The position numbers were made by a program, and so were the translations under genes. A DNA stretch of 64,000 bases, taken from contig NW_006766894.1 of the NCBI RefSeq assembly GCF_000275845.1, positions 303,256-367,255 on the forward strand. The letters are read 5' to 3'. The DNA is from Dichomitus squalens LYAD-421 SS1. Lineage: Eukaryota > Basidiomycota > Agaricomycetes > Polyporales > Polyporaceae. Positions 11,019 to 22,045 of this stretch are shown here, piece by piece (the stretch's first letter is position 1; every line of letters starts with the position of its first letter). Below the pieces are notes generated by a model. It was given only the letters and a program-made list of their open reading frames with translations, was not told the origin of the DNA and did no database searches.

Positions 11019-13016
11019 GTATCGCCATGCAGCACAGTATCTCCGGCCAGCCAGTCCTGCTCTCCTAGCCATAATCCCATTCATTCTCTATGTACGCTCG
11101 ATTGTGAAATGGAGGGCGCGGGCTCGCGGACGCTCACTTCCCCCGGGGCCCACCCAGCTCCCGAGCATCGGCAACATGTTCAATCTCCCGAGATTCAACA
11201 CTTGGGTGGCATTTCGGGATCTTTCCTCTCTCTACGGTATGTCACTATACTCCGCCTACGGAGTCGGTGAGCAACTTGGAACACTCACTGATGGTCTCAT
11301 AGGTGATATCATTCATTTCCGGATCCTCGGGCAGTCGATTGTTGTTCTTGGAGCAACAGACGTCATCACCGGATGCCTCGAGAAGCATCCGTCAACACCT
11401 CCTCTTGAATGCGTACTCCTGTGGTCGATCTGTAGGTACAACGGCGCGTGGTCTTTTGCAGATACATCAACAATGTATGCAGCCTAGGCCAAGATGCGAA
11501 TCTATCGCTTATGCCATACAGCCAACGATGGAGACTCGGTAGGCATTATTTATGGCAATAGATTACACACCGTGCGGTTCAGGCATATGACCCTGTGCAC
11601 CGAGAGAGAACACATATGTTCCTTGCACGGCTTCTCCGGGACCCTTCACAGCTGGACACTCACATACGCTAGTCAGTGGCCGCCATTCACTGACCTTACA
11701 TGGAGCGTAATCTGAATCACCATCTTGCAGCACTTTAGTCAGAACAGTCCTGAAGATAATGTTCGGTATCGAAGCCGAGGATAACAACAAGTACACTCTC
11801 AGTGTGAACTCAGCGCTTGGGGGCATCCATGAAGGACTGATCCCAGGAAAATGGCTTATCGAAATGCTTCCAATCTTACGACACATCCCAGCGTGGATGC
11901 CTGGAGCTGGTTGGGAGCAGAAGTTCAAGGAGTGAGCATATTCGGCGAAGGATGAGACGTTTGCGTTTGTACAGGATATAATGGTATGCTTTTCGTTCGG
12001 AGACTCGAATGGAATCCCGCTCACCTTTCTTGCTGGGCATGCTCGTAGATGCGGAGTGAGCACACCGAGATAGTGATCGCCAAGCTACTCGCTCGATGGC
12101 AAGACGGCGAATCGATCGGGACTACATACGGGATGGAAGCCATTGCGAAAGCCATCGGTCTCACTGTCTTTGAATGTGCACACATCATCGCAGACTCCTC
12201 AGGAACATGCTCTTGAAACGGGCGATCTGACTGCTTGTATCCTTAGGCGGTGCTGACACTGTCAGTTTCTGGAGCGTCCCAGCTTTCCCTCGTCGAATCT
12301 GAAGCTGATGTGCCTCTGATCCCCATAACCCGCAGACCTACTCCACCCTCCAATCGTTCTTCCTTGCCAAGTCTCTGCATCCCGAAGTCCAGCGGAAGGC
12401 TCAAGCCGAACTTGAGTCCGTTGTTGGCTCTCAACGCCTCCCGGATTTCTCCGACAAGGAGTCTCTGGTCTACGTTCAAGCAATCGTCAAAGAAACGCTG
12501 CGATGGCAGAACGTGGCACCGCTTGGCCTCCCACATTCCACCATCGATGACGACGAAATCTGTGGTTACTTCATCCCTGCTGGCACAACTCTGTTGCCGA
12601 ATATATGGTGAGCATTGGGCTGCATCTTCGTTCCAATACCTACGTATGACGCGTGTTCCTCCAGGGCGTGCATGCATGATTCAGATGTATACGAAGATCC
12701 ACACATCTTCCGACCTGAACGCTTCATCCGCGATGGGATGCTCGACGCGTCCGTTCGCGATCCGTCAACATTTGTCTTTAGATTTGGCAGAAGGTACGTT
12801 TCTTGGTTGCGGCTACTTCCCTCACCATGCTCATGTATCTTCGCAGAGTTTGCCCCGGTAAATACTTTGCAGAAGTCTGAAGACGCGTTATTCATCAACA
12901 TCGCATCAGTTCTGCATGTCTTCGACATTACGCCACCACTAGATGAAGAGGGTCGCACCGTCGTGATCACGCCAGAGATGTCGGTCGGATTCCTCTCGTA
13001 TGTCGCCCGGATTTGA
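11019..13016 (+). pseudogene. Cytochrome P450 pseudogene, nearly full length
   Basis: All parts of a P450 can be followed in order. They are a hydrophobic anchor (about 11040-11100), RGRSLPPGPTQLPSIGN, FRDLSSLYG|GDIIHFRILGQ across an intron 11237-11302, ANLSLMPYSQRWR, the GGADT I-helix end, the ETLR K-helix, the FRPERF block, and the FRFGRR|VCPGKYFAE heme loop. The 3' introns (12261-12335, 12608-12664, 12794-12846) are intact. The reading frame is broken in several places: a frameshift near 11385 followed by TGA at 11406-11408, TAG at 11559-11561, TGA at 11933-11935, and a 7-nt insertion near 12875-12881 just after the heme Cys exon start. With the Cys loop preserved but five lesions, I call it a recent pseudogene. 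Confidence 0.85.
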
Positions 13017-13360
13017 TCCCTTCGTGCCTGACGTGTTCATGCCCTTGCCATGTCGTAAGCTACCCTGCAGACTACCGGTGCACTATCAAACCTCGTTCAG
13101 CGGAGGCCAGGGGGATCATCCTGAGGTACGCTAACATGAGGGGGGAGGGAGATGGCACCTCGGAGGGAGCCGTTCAAGTCCATGACTGCTAAGCGACTCC
13201 ATACCGTGAGACACTTACGAGAATGCAATCCCTGAACATGCCAGTGCCAGCACAAGCGACAATCAAGCATTTTTGGCGACAGCCAGACTTGCAGTGCTAA
13301 CAATAAGGTCTAGGTGGGCAGTCTCAACCCGTAAATACTTAGTACTGAGTACTGAGTTTT

Positions 13361-13523
13361 CACGGCAGGGAATTGGGCGTGTTTGATCCGGAAAAAGTCG
13401 ATGAAGAGGGGACGCAAACGCTGCCTTGCCAGACAAAAGTCTTTCAGACTAGCAGGCGATTGCCTTCTGCGTCCTCTTCGCATCGAATTCTCCCCAGTCG
13501 AAAGCATCTGGATCCCTGCCGTG
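13361..13523. mobile_element. MITE, CACGGCAGGGA family, copy 1 (163 bp)
   Basis: Begins CACGGCAGGGA and ends TCCCTGCCGTG. The two halves form a long imperfect palindrome (GTCGATGAAGAGGGGACGC against the reverse complement of GCGTCCTCTTCGCATCGA). It has no coding capacity. I find no clear target-site duplication. Confidence 0.75.
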
Positions 13524-13595
13524 CTTTGTTTTCCGTTCGACGGCTGTACTATCAGGCGGGCTGGTCTGGTTTACGCTTGAATTTATCTTTGATAT

Positions 13596-13667
13596 GGGCA
13601 TTTGGCACAGTGGTAGCGCGCACGCTTCGCATGCGTGAGGTCCAGGGTTCAATCCCCTGAATGTCCA
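13596..13667 (+). tRNA. tRNA-Ala (anticodon CGC)
   Basis: 72 nt, intronless. The acceptor stem GGGCATT/AATGTCC pairs fully with one G-U. The anticodon arm is CACGC-TTCGCAT-GCGTG with CGC at 13628-13630. The T arm is CAGGG-TTCAATC-CCCTG and the discriminator is A. The sequence is identical to the gene at 31856-31927 on the opposite strand. Confidence 0.96.
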
Positions 13668-13807
13668 TTAGAACCTTTTTCTGCCTGTTCTAAGCCCATA
13701 CACGGATACACCATGACATTATCCATATACGAGCAGTGGGCGTCTATACAGACTTGTTGCTAGTCTAATGATCGGATTTGTTTCACTAACGTCTAGCTAG
13801 AAGCATA

Positions 13808-13991
13808 CACGGCAGGGAATCGGATATTTTCGAATGGAGAAAAGTCGATGAATTGGGGACGCAACAGGCAACCGCCCGTCGTTTTTCGATGACTGTTATC
13901 CAGAAATGCCACATATTTACGGATTGTTTGCCTCGCGCGTCCCCTTTTCAAAGACTTTTCTCCGGCTGGAAATATACAAATCCCTGCCGTG
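13808..13991. mobile_element. MITE, CACGGCAGGGA family, copy 2 (184 bp)
   Basis: Shares the CACGGCAGGGA / TCCCTGCCGTG termini with copy 1, and also a subterminal AAAAGTCGATGAA...GGGGACGC motif. It is flanked by ATA on both sides, a possible 3-bp target duplication. Its interior differs from copy 1, so the two are not a recent tandem duplication. Confidence 0.75.
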
Positions 13992-14127
13992 ATAGTAACC
14001 ATCGGCAATTAGAGATACCGCATAACTGTCGTAAGCAAGTCAATGTCCAGCCAGACGAAAAATAGTCGCCTGTACCAGCACCCAAGCCATCATCCCAAAC
14101 GTTGTCATCCCTCTCTACCACGGCCGC

Positions 14128-16477
14128 TCATGTTGCGAAGATGCCAATGATCTTGAAGGCGGGCACGTTCCGGTCGTCCTCCTCGCCCAGCAGCTGGCAC
14201 TCGACGTAGTGCGACCCTCGTGGAACGTGCCTGTCGATGATCTGCAGCCTAGAGCAGCAAGACCGGCACCGGTCAGCACACCGGCCGGCGGAAGTTAGAA
14301 AAGAAATAAAAGAAAGGGACGACTCACGTAGGCGTCGGCTCCCCGACGTTGCCCGAGTTGTATATCGTCACCGCGCCCGCGTAGTTGTCGTCCACCTGAC
14401 ACTCGACCGCGCTCCCCGCGCCGACCTCCGTCGCGGGCTCCTTCACGTAGTACACCGCGACGTCCCCCGCGCCGATCTGGATGCTCACCCGGAACCGGCT
14501 CGTCGGCAGCGACGAGTAGAAGTAGTGCGCGTGCGACGAGAGCTCCGCGGCGCCCGCGGGCGGGTGGAACGCCGCCCAGCCCGTGCCCTGGAACATCGAC
14601 AGCGGGAGCGGGTTCACGAGGTCGTTCGCGGACACGCAGTACGGCGCGACCTCCTCGAACGGCTGCTCCTGCAGGTCCGCGGGGCGCGAGTCAATCCGCA
14701 CGGGGGGCACGCGCAGGCGCGGGTCCGGGTTCGGCGTGCGCTCGCGGTCGGCGTTGTTCTGTACGGGGAGCGCGGCAAATGCGGCGCGGTCGACTTGGCC
14801 TTTCTCGGGGGGCGCGGCCCCGGCAGCACCTTTGCGGTCCGCGACGCCGCCGAAGAGGCCGCGCGCGTCCGTGGGCTGTTTCGCTTGGCCGTCGGGGTAG
14901 ACGGGGGCGGCGGGTGAGGGGAGTGCTTCGGCGGAGTGACCTGTGATTGCGGCCCAGGTGGTGCAGACTTGGGATTGCAGGTAGGAGATGAGGACGTCGG
15001 CCAGGATCTCGTGGCCTGCGGGGTTTGCAAGGATGGGGTCGGCGAAGTATTGGTCGACGGAGGAGGGATCAGCCATGTACTTCGGGTGGAGGATGGGTTT
15101 GGTACTGTAGGTAGCCGTAAGCGATAGGTGCTAGTGGAAAGCAGGGAATCACTACAGACCTGATGTGTGGGACGTCATAGAACTGCGCGACAAGACTGTG
15201 TCCATGGTCCGCTCCCGCAAAGCCTTTCGACATAGCGACCTGTGGACTGAAGTGGCCCAGGATAATCACAGCAGGGGAGTCTGGACGGAGCAATATTGAG
15301 CGAATAAGCACTTCGAATTGCTCAATGGATGTGTCCATGCTGTCACAGGCATGTCAGCCTTATTTACGGTATAGACGACGGCAACACACGTACTTGGCAT
15401 CGTCGACGTCCAACTCAATGATCACGAGATCCGTAAGGTCCGGAATATGGTGAGCATTGCAGAAGGAGAAGTATGACGAACTTGTCCGGCGCATTGCACC
15501 ATTAGTGAGTTCAGTAGCAGGATGGGGGAATACGGCATTCCACCAATTGAAGAATCGGGCGGGCCAACAGCTTGGCGAGAGAGGGTCATTCCCGGCTCCA
15601 TGGCATGCTGATACTGTAAGAGCATGTTAGTACTGAGATTGCGGAGACTACCCTGGGAACTATGGCGCTGCATAATTGTATATCTGCATTGGTCACCACA
15701 GGAGACGCTTCGGTAGTATGACGCAGTGCGGAGGTGCTGCGACGTTAGGCATAGTTATCAAAGGACATGATACGTTCCGGACAACGCTTCTTCGAGTCAT
15801 ACCGCAAGGTACGTGCACAAATACGGTAAGGATGAGGTCATATTGGGTAACTCTCGGCGCACTATTGCCTTCCGGACGCGATGCGCAATGTGCTTCAGGT
15901 ACACCTGCGAACGTGGGCCACGAGATGATATGTGAAGTACGCGCGCACAGATGACAGACGCAGGTTCGAGAAGATACCGCGCCATGACACGTCGCGAAAA
16001 TAGACAGCATGGAGGGAAGTGCTCACCTGAACCGCCTACTACGCTGATAGTGACCGGGAGGCCAGAGAGGGCCTTGTTAATGACACGCTGAATGCGCGCA
16101 CCGCTCCCCAAATGAAATCTGGTGGTAGAGAGCACAATGGGGTCGTATTTTGACGCAAGTTCATCGCGAGGACCAAGTGCAGGACAGAAGGGGAATGGGT
16201 TGGGGTCGTCTTCGGAGAAGCTGAGGTAGTTCTTGGGCTTGAGGTCAGCATGGGGGATACGGTGTCGTGAGCTTGTCGTCTCCTGAGGAAGAACAGAGCG
16301 TGTGAAGGCGATGAGAGCGATGAAGGCGAAGAGGATGAGCCATATGCGGTTGGTGACCCCGAGGCTCTTCTGGTGAAGGCGTGAGGGGGGCTTCTCACTG
16401 TCGGACGAGCCCATGAAGCCTGGGGTGGGAGGGATGTTGATGTGAGCGAGACCCTTGCCTACTGTACGGCGCTGCAT
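14128..16477 (-). CDS. Membrane-anchored SGNH-type capsule-associated protein
   Basis: Exons 16477-16027, 15613-15394, 15339-15160, 15104-14328 and 14248-14128 give 582 aa with all phases consistent. A short cytoplasmic N-terminus precedes one transmembrane anchor (about residues 45-63), so this is a type II Golgi or secretory protein. The catalytic-type block VVGGSVSACHGAG spans intron 1. CWPARFFNWWNAVFPHPA, AMRRTSSSYFSFCNAHHIPD and LVIIELDVDDAN follow. The final SGNH block DPILANPAGHE lies near residue 310. The C-terminal domain (FEEVAPYCVSANDL, HYVECQLLGEED, AFKIIGIFAT) matches proteins annotated as capsular associated proteins in Agaricomycetes. Esterase activity is inferred from the fold. 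Intron 1 (413 nt) is far longer than the others. It is divergent to CMT1. The start is ambiguous: a second ATG lies upstream in another frame at 16589. Confidence 0.85.
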
Positions 16478-16982
16478 AACGCGCGTCGTTGTCGGCGGTC
16501 GGTCCAGTGTCGGGAGGAGGAGTAAAAGGAGTGGACGGATGAAGGAGAGAGAGAGACCGAGAGTCGAGGTGGCCGTCGGATGTGGACATCCCGATTGAGC
16601 GTCGTCTGCACCAAATCAGGCCAATATGGGCGCTTGACGGAAAGCGACAGCGCTCCTGCCACTGTCTGCTCTCGACTCCAGCCCATCACCCTCCCCATTC
16701 TCCTCTCCGCTCTGAGATCTGAGGCTTGACGATACCCTAGGCTACATCACCATAATACCCGGCCTGCTCTCTGTGGTCAATCCCACACGCAACTTGGACG
16801 GACGCAGCATCGGACGCGTCTAACTCTTCGGAGGTAACGCGTCGGAAGACTCTTCACGGGAAGGGAAGCCTCGGCACTGGCAGCTCCAAGCATTGGTACG
16901 TCCTTGCGTTCTTTCGCCGCCCTTCCAACGTGCAACTGATATGCGTTATCGTCCTGACCTCAGAATCCAGTTACCGGTCGCT
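16478..16982. promoter_or_regulatory. Divergent promoter region of the SGNH and CMT1 genes
   Basis: About 505 bp separate the two start codons. On the plus strand a donor (gtacgtcc at 16896) and an acceptor (cctgacctcag near 16962) suggest a 5'-UTR intron for CMT1. No canonical TATA box is obvious. A shared promoter is inferred from geometry only. Confidence 0.5.
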
Positions 16983-19003
16983 ATGCAGCCCAAGAGCAAA
17001 CACCACCTACAACGGATCCCGACATGGGTCGCGCTCTCCGTCGGTATCATCGTCGGGCTCTTCATCTCCAAAGTTCTGACTGGAGTGAGTGCTTTTGAGC
17101 GTCCACCTACCATCGTCCCATATACAAGATCCTTCCTCCGTGTGAGGGCTGGCTTTCGCTGGCTCACCATGGTTGTTTGCTGTATCTCCGGACCCAGCAG
17201 AATTGCGCTCTTTCCGTTCGCTCTCAGACATCACTTTCTCTCTCCGCTCTTGAAACCATTGAACGAATGCTCAAATCTTCCTTTAGGAAAGGTCGTCAAC
17301 AACATGGAGAGGCGGTTATGCTCCGGTGATACCCTCGTCACGCTCACCAACACGACAACCCATCACCCTCCCCACATTACCCCAACGCCGACGTGTGCTT
17401 GACCTTCTCACCCACCTCTCTCCCCATTACACAAAAGAGTGCACAAGAAATGCCCAGCCTATGTACAAGGAGCAAGCGATGGAACGCTATGCAGCCCTCA
17501 TCGGCCACCAATCCCCATCCTCTTCCTCGTGGCTCGATGCCCTCGGTCTCGGAAGCAACGCAGACCTAGGTTATACGCCGTCGTCGGCCCACCAGTTCGG
17601 CCCCGACGCGCACAAGTACTTCTTCGCCATCAACCTCTACAACTCGTTCGACGTCATCCCCGACCTCTTCGCCACCCTCTTCCGCGTCGCCGCCATCCTC
17701 GGCTACCACAACGTCTACGTCTCAATCTACGAAAATGGCTCGACTGACCAGACGAAAGCGCTCTTGCGCATTTTCGACGCGCTCTGCCGGAGCGTTGGCA
17801 TGCGTGTCACTATCCGGACGTCCCAGCGCACGCGAGGTGCGTTCAACCATCGCATCGAGTACCTTGCCGAGGTGCGCAACGCTGCGTTCGTGCCGCTGCA
17901 CGAGCTACGCGATACGCAGAACGAATACTTTGACACGATCATCTTCATGAATGATATCCTCCCTTGTGTGGACGACCTCCTGGAGTTGATCTGGCAGAGC
18001 CGGTTGAACAACGCTGGCATCACGTGCGCCGCGGACTACATGTATCATGCAGAGCTCGTACGTGGCTTGACCTAAGTGAATCCCGAACACGAATTCGCAC
18101 TTACTGACACTGCGCTCAGGGCTCTCCAGTCTTCTACGACAACTGGGTCGCGCGCGATATCAACGGCACCGCGCTCGAAAACGAGCCCTTCGAGTCCATC
18201 TTCCTGCACGGGCCCTCACAAGAACGTTTCATGCAGCACCTCCCGCTCCAGGTGCAGTCATGCTGGAACGGCATCGCCGTGCTCGACTCGGCGCCCTTCT
18301 ACACCCCGCCGCACGTCCGCTTCCGGATGGCGCGCATCGCCGAGGGCGAGTGCTCCGCGTCCGAATGCTCGCTCATCTGCAACGACTACTGGGAGGCGGG
18401 GTACGGGCGGATATTGATGGTGCCGCGGGTGAAGCTCGCGTATGACCGCGTACGTCTCCTCTCTGCCTCACCTTGTTGTTCTGTCTGGATTGCCAGGGTG
18501 CGATATTGACATTGATATTGACGTGCTCGGTCGACGCTCGCAGCGCGTGTGGGAGATCATTCACCCCGACCGCCGGAACCTGACCGCGATCCGCGGGTAC
18601 GTCCGCCTCGGGGGCCTGCCCGACAACCCGCGGACGGACCCGCAGGACCGCGCGTGGTTCGGGCCGCACGACCGCCTTTTCACCCAGGAGGAGAGCGTGC
18701 CGATCGACTTCAAGCCCGGGCCCGAGTACGGTGAGTTCTCTGCCTTTTCTTTTTCTCTGAGTCCTGAGCTCTGCGCGCTGTGACCGTATTCTGCGGCGCG
18801 CTGGGCCGCCTGCTTCGTGGCCGGACGCACGTGTGCTGACGCGGGTTCCCTTTCCCTTTCGCGCAGTGTGGTGCTGGGGCTGGGACGGGGCGGGGGACCT
18901 GGACGGGCCGGACGTGGATCCGATCTGGGAGAGGATGTCGAACAAGTCGACGCGGGCGGACGCGGTGAAGGTCAGGCACGACCGCAGCTTGCTCTACGTG
19001 TAG
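16983..19003 (+). CDS. CMT1: Cmt1-type alpha-1,3-mannosyltransferase (CAP59/CMT1 family)
   Basis: Exons 16983-17084, 17287-18057, 18120-18449, 18544-18730 and 18867-19003 give 508 aa. It is a type II Golgi glycosyltransferase: a short N-terminus, an anchor (about residues 11-31), a stem, then the CAP59_mtransfer domain. Diagnostic stretches are FFAINLYNSFDVIPDLFATL, VYVSIYENGSTDQTKALLR, RIEYLAEVRNAAFVPL and FMNDILPCVDDLLELI (the acidic metal-binding region). SPVFYDNWVARDINGT, NGIAVLDSAPF, CSASECSLICNDYW and the C-terminal CWGWDGAGDLDGPDVDPIW follow. In Cryptococcus this family adds alpha-1,3-mannose during capsule synthesis; in non-capsulated mushrooms the acceptor is unknown. Intron 1 (202 nt) is rather long and could hide a small exon. 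Its neighbour, transcribed away, is another capsule-type gene. Confidence 0.9.
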
Positions 19004-19327
19004 GTGCTGCCACTCTAGGGCATGGTGGAGCGGTCTTCGCGTCGTGGATGTCTTCGTGTCGTGGGGTCCTGAGGGCCCGTCTCGGGGCCTTGCGTGCCTG
19101 GGCATGGACGAGGGCGGGTGTGGGCGGATGGAGAACACTGCTGAACCATAGAACGCACTATGTATATACGTACACTGCACACATCGTTATCTTTCATTTG
19201 CTGTCGGGGTTCACTTCTCCGCCAGATGACGGTCTCAGGTTGGGACGGAGCCATGGGCCATGGCTTGTAAGCGAGACATGCATGAGCGCCCATTCTCGGG
19301 GAAGCCCGAAGGCTAGCTCTGGCTATA

Positions 19328-19780
19328 CAGTCGACACCCTCCTAACCCATACCTCTGGTAACCCATAAACTCCGAAAACCCATAGGATTTTGGCTTTCCC
19401 AAGTCGGGATAGGGGGAATTCGACCCCATAACCCATAGGTCCCCAATACCCCATAACCCATAGCCTTCTAGGGCTCAAAACCCATACGGTAATAGTGGTC
19501 ACACTGAGATTTTGCTAATCAATAACCCACAAAATACTTGACACATTCTTCCCAGTGTCCTCCCAGTGTCCATCCACGCTTCGACCATGTTGTGGGTAGG
19601 TTAGTGTGTTCGAAATCCCATAGCGCTCCCTCAAAGGGTCAGTAGACGCCTGTTCAGCCCTCGCTAACTGGGACTTATCAGGGCGCTTATGAGGCACTAA
19701 AGTTCTGGTAGCCCATAACCCCTCAAAACCCATATATTTGGGCCTGTCCCGAGGGCTATGGGTTAAGAGGGTGTCGACTG
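19328..19780. mobile_element. MITE with TA target site and CCCATA-repeat interior (453 bp)
   Basis: Terminal inverted repeats start CAGTCGACACCCTCCTAACC at 19328 and CAGTCGACACCCTCTTAACC on the opposite strand ending at 19780 (one mismatch over about 24 bp). TA flanks both ends (19326-19327, 19781-19782). The interior carries about a dozen copies of (A)ACCCATA, mostly on one strand, with variants such as AACCCACA. It has no coding capacity. The CAGT termini and TA duplication place it with Tc1/mariner-type elements. Confidence 0.85.
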
Positions 19781-19782
19781 TA

Positions 19783-20683
19783 CTCGCAATCCGGCGAAGT
19801 CGCGCTGAGCATCTCTCGTTATGACCTCGCTGACACGTTCACCGGCTTGCTTCGACCACACCTGAATATCCGAGCTTTCACATCCAGCGCCGCGGGGGTC
19901 TTCGTGGCTCTTTTACGCCCGAGTTTCTCTTCGACATGCCTCGCTTCTGGCCATTCACAAGCTCATGCAGTTCTTGCGGGGCTCTCACGTCTGTCGACCA
20001 ACGTGCCATTTTCTTAAGAGTCCCGGGGCATTCGCGGACACAGCTCACATGTGCAGAACCCTGCTCTCCATGTGCATCAGTTGTGGCGGCATTCGACCGA
20101 GGAGGATTCCCGGTGTGTGAATCACGGATGATTTGCCTAAATCTGCCTATTGATAGGGCTACCGGCGCTCGACTTCTCCCGCACGAAGCATGCCTTACCG
20201 TGAGTGTGGGGGTTCGGGATGCAGGCGATGAACGTTGGTATCTTTCGCTGAAACGATGGAGCGATGGGTGAGTCGTCTTATCTGATAAAACGGTAACTTC
20301 CGCGTCCAATCTCGACGAGTGCGCCACGAGCTCAATGCGACCGCCTCCTCTATTGCCTACAGACAACGAGAACAGGCCTCGAGCGTTCCTTCGCACTCCT
20401 GACTACCCTCGGCGTTGGAATGTATGTTGAGGCGTTTGAACATGACCCGCCCGGCGCCCGCCAGATTGGTCCCGATGACCCGGCAGGAGCCAGTAGAAAC
20501 GCAGATTACGTGAGGCTCTGAGAGCGTCTCCGGCACTCCAAAGGCTGGCATGTCCCGTCTGCGCTCCGTGCTCCCGTCTTTCATATCCTCACCGTCTTCG
20601 CCCTGGTCCTGTACGCTCGGCTTCCCCATCTCGTCCCCTGAGCGACCTCATCCTCGACCCCAGTCTAGCCGGTATCTACTTCT
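19783..20683. other. No confident gene; one unexplained open frame
   Basis: A plus-strand open frame at 19936-20271 (111 aa, nine Cys) overlaps a longer antisense frame at 19878-20396. I recognise neither, and cannot place splice sites around them. The region upstream of CCC1 otherwise shows nothing. Confidence 0.35.
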
Positions 20684-22045
20684 ATGTCTGACGGCTCCAC
20701 CTCCGCACCATCCGTCCGTTTGCCCCATCGCAGGGGCTCCGATACCCTGGCGAGCAACAAGCCCCCAGTCTGGTCGATCAACCACTCTGCGTGCCCACAG
20801 CCTGCACCCCTCCCCGCAAAGTGCGACAGACACGAACCTCAGCGGTCTGGAGTGTGCTGCAAAGAATTGAGAGGAGACGACGAGCGTACGCTCGTTGACC
20901 CTGACGTAGTTCGCGATGTGTGAGTGCCTTTCTAAGCATGCTTCAGTTTTACGGACGATGTGTCCGTCATCTTTCGGCACATGGCGGGTGAAGGACGCTT
21001 GACTGTACAGCGAGCCGGGCGATACGCGGCGGCCTCGCTGTGTGCACCTTCTCTATCTGCATGTTGCTGCGGGAGGAAGAGCGGTCCTATGTTGAGGAGT
21101 TCCCGGCGTCTTCAGGCGCCCTGCAGACGTTGGATGATCTACGCTGCCGGATGCGTCCTCGAGCCGTCCAAAGGTGGCTTAATATCTTGTCAAGCTTTGA
21201 ATGATATGCGTCTCTAGTGGCGTGGCGTCCTGCTCTCGTATCGCCGCATCAGGACACCGGACTAACCATGTGCACCCAGTGTAATCGGCCTCTCCGATGG
21301 CCTCACAGTCCCCTTCGCACTCACCGCGGGCCTCTCCTCGCTAGGCGAGTCCAAGCTCGTCATCCTCGGCGGCATCGCAGAGCTCATTGCGGGCGCAATC
21401 TCCATGGGCATCGGCGGCTTCCTCGCGTCCCAGGCCGAGCGCGACCACTACCGCTACCAGCAAAAGGCCACTGCCGCGCGGGTCTGGCGCTCCTGCGACG
21501 GCGAGATGGAGCGCGAAGTTCACGCCGTCCTCGGGCCCGTCGGCATCGACGAGAAAACTTCCAGGCAGGTCGCGGCCGCGCTGCGCGAAATCGAGTTCGG
21601 CCCGGAGAGCGGCAGCAGCAGCCACAGTCACCGCACGAGCGGGGGGAGCGACGCGACGGTCGTCGCGGAGGAGGGCGGGCAGCAGCTGCGGTGGGCGAAG
21701 GACGTCGGCCTGACGGCGTTCCTGCTCAAGTTCGGCGAGGGCATCGAGGAGGTGCCCGTTTCTCGGATGTACGCGTCCGCGTTCACGATCGGCATGGGGT
21801 ACCTCGTCGGCGGCCTCATCCCGCTCCTGCCGTACTTCTTCCAGCCCGTCGCGCACATCGCGCTGATCTGGTCGTGCGTTGTGACGGGTGTGGTGCTGCT
21901 CATATTCGGGGCCGTCAAGGCTCGCGTTACTGGCGCTGCGGGGCAGGGTGCGAGCGGCTACGTTTGGGGCGCGTTCAGTACGTTGCTCGTCGGCGGTGCT
22001 GCTGCCGCTGCCGCGTATGGCATCGTTGCTGCGCTTGAGCATTAG
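20684..22045 (+). CDS. CCC1: CCC1/VIT1-family vacuolar iron (Mn) transporter
   Basis: Exons 20684-20919 and 21280-22045 give 333 aa. The N-terminal 79 residues are hydrophilic and Cys-rich, ending LVDPDVVRDV. After the intron come VIGLSDGLTVPFALTAGLSS and VILGGIAELIAGAISMGIGG, the signature first two helices. A cytoplasmic metal-binding-type helical region with EREV and EEGG stretches follows, and then three more membrane segments from about residue 245 (FTIGMGYLVGGLIPLLPYF and two C-terminal segments). Family members move cytosolic Fe2+ or Mn2+ into the vacuole by proton exchange. The intron is 360 nt, much longer than local norms, but its donor GTGAGT and acceptor cccag restore the RDV|VIG reading exactly. 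A tRNA gene lies 142 bp downstream. Confidence 0.9.

Noticed and set aside
14237..14917. 226-aa plus-strand open frame opposite the SGNH gene
   Set aside because: Arg/Val-rich antisense shadow of a GC-rich coding exon. The minus strand has clear family motifs and splice phases.
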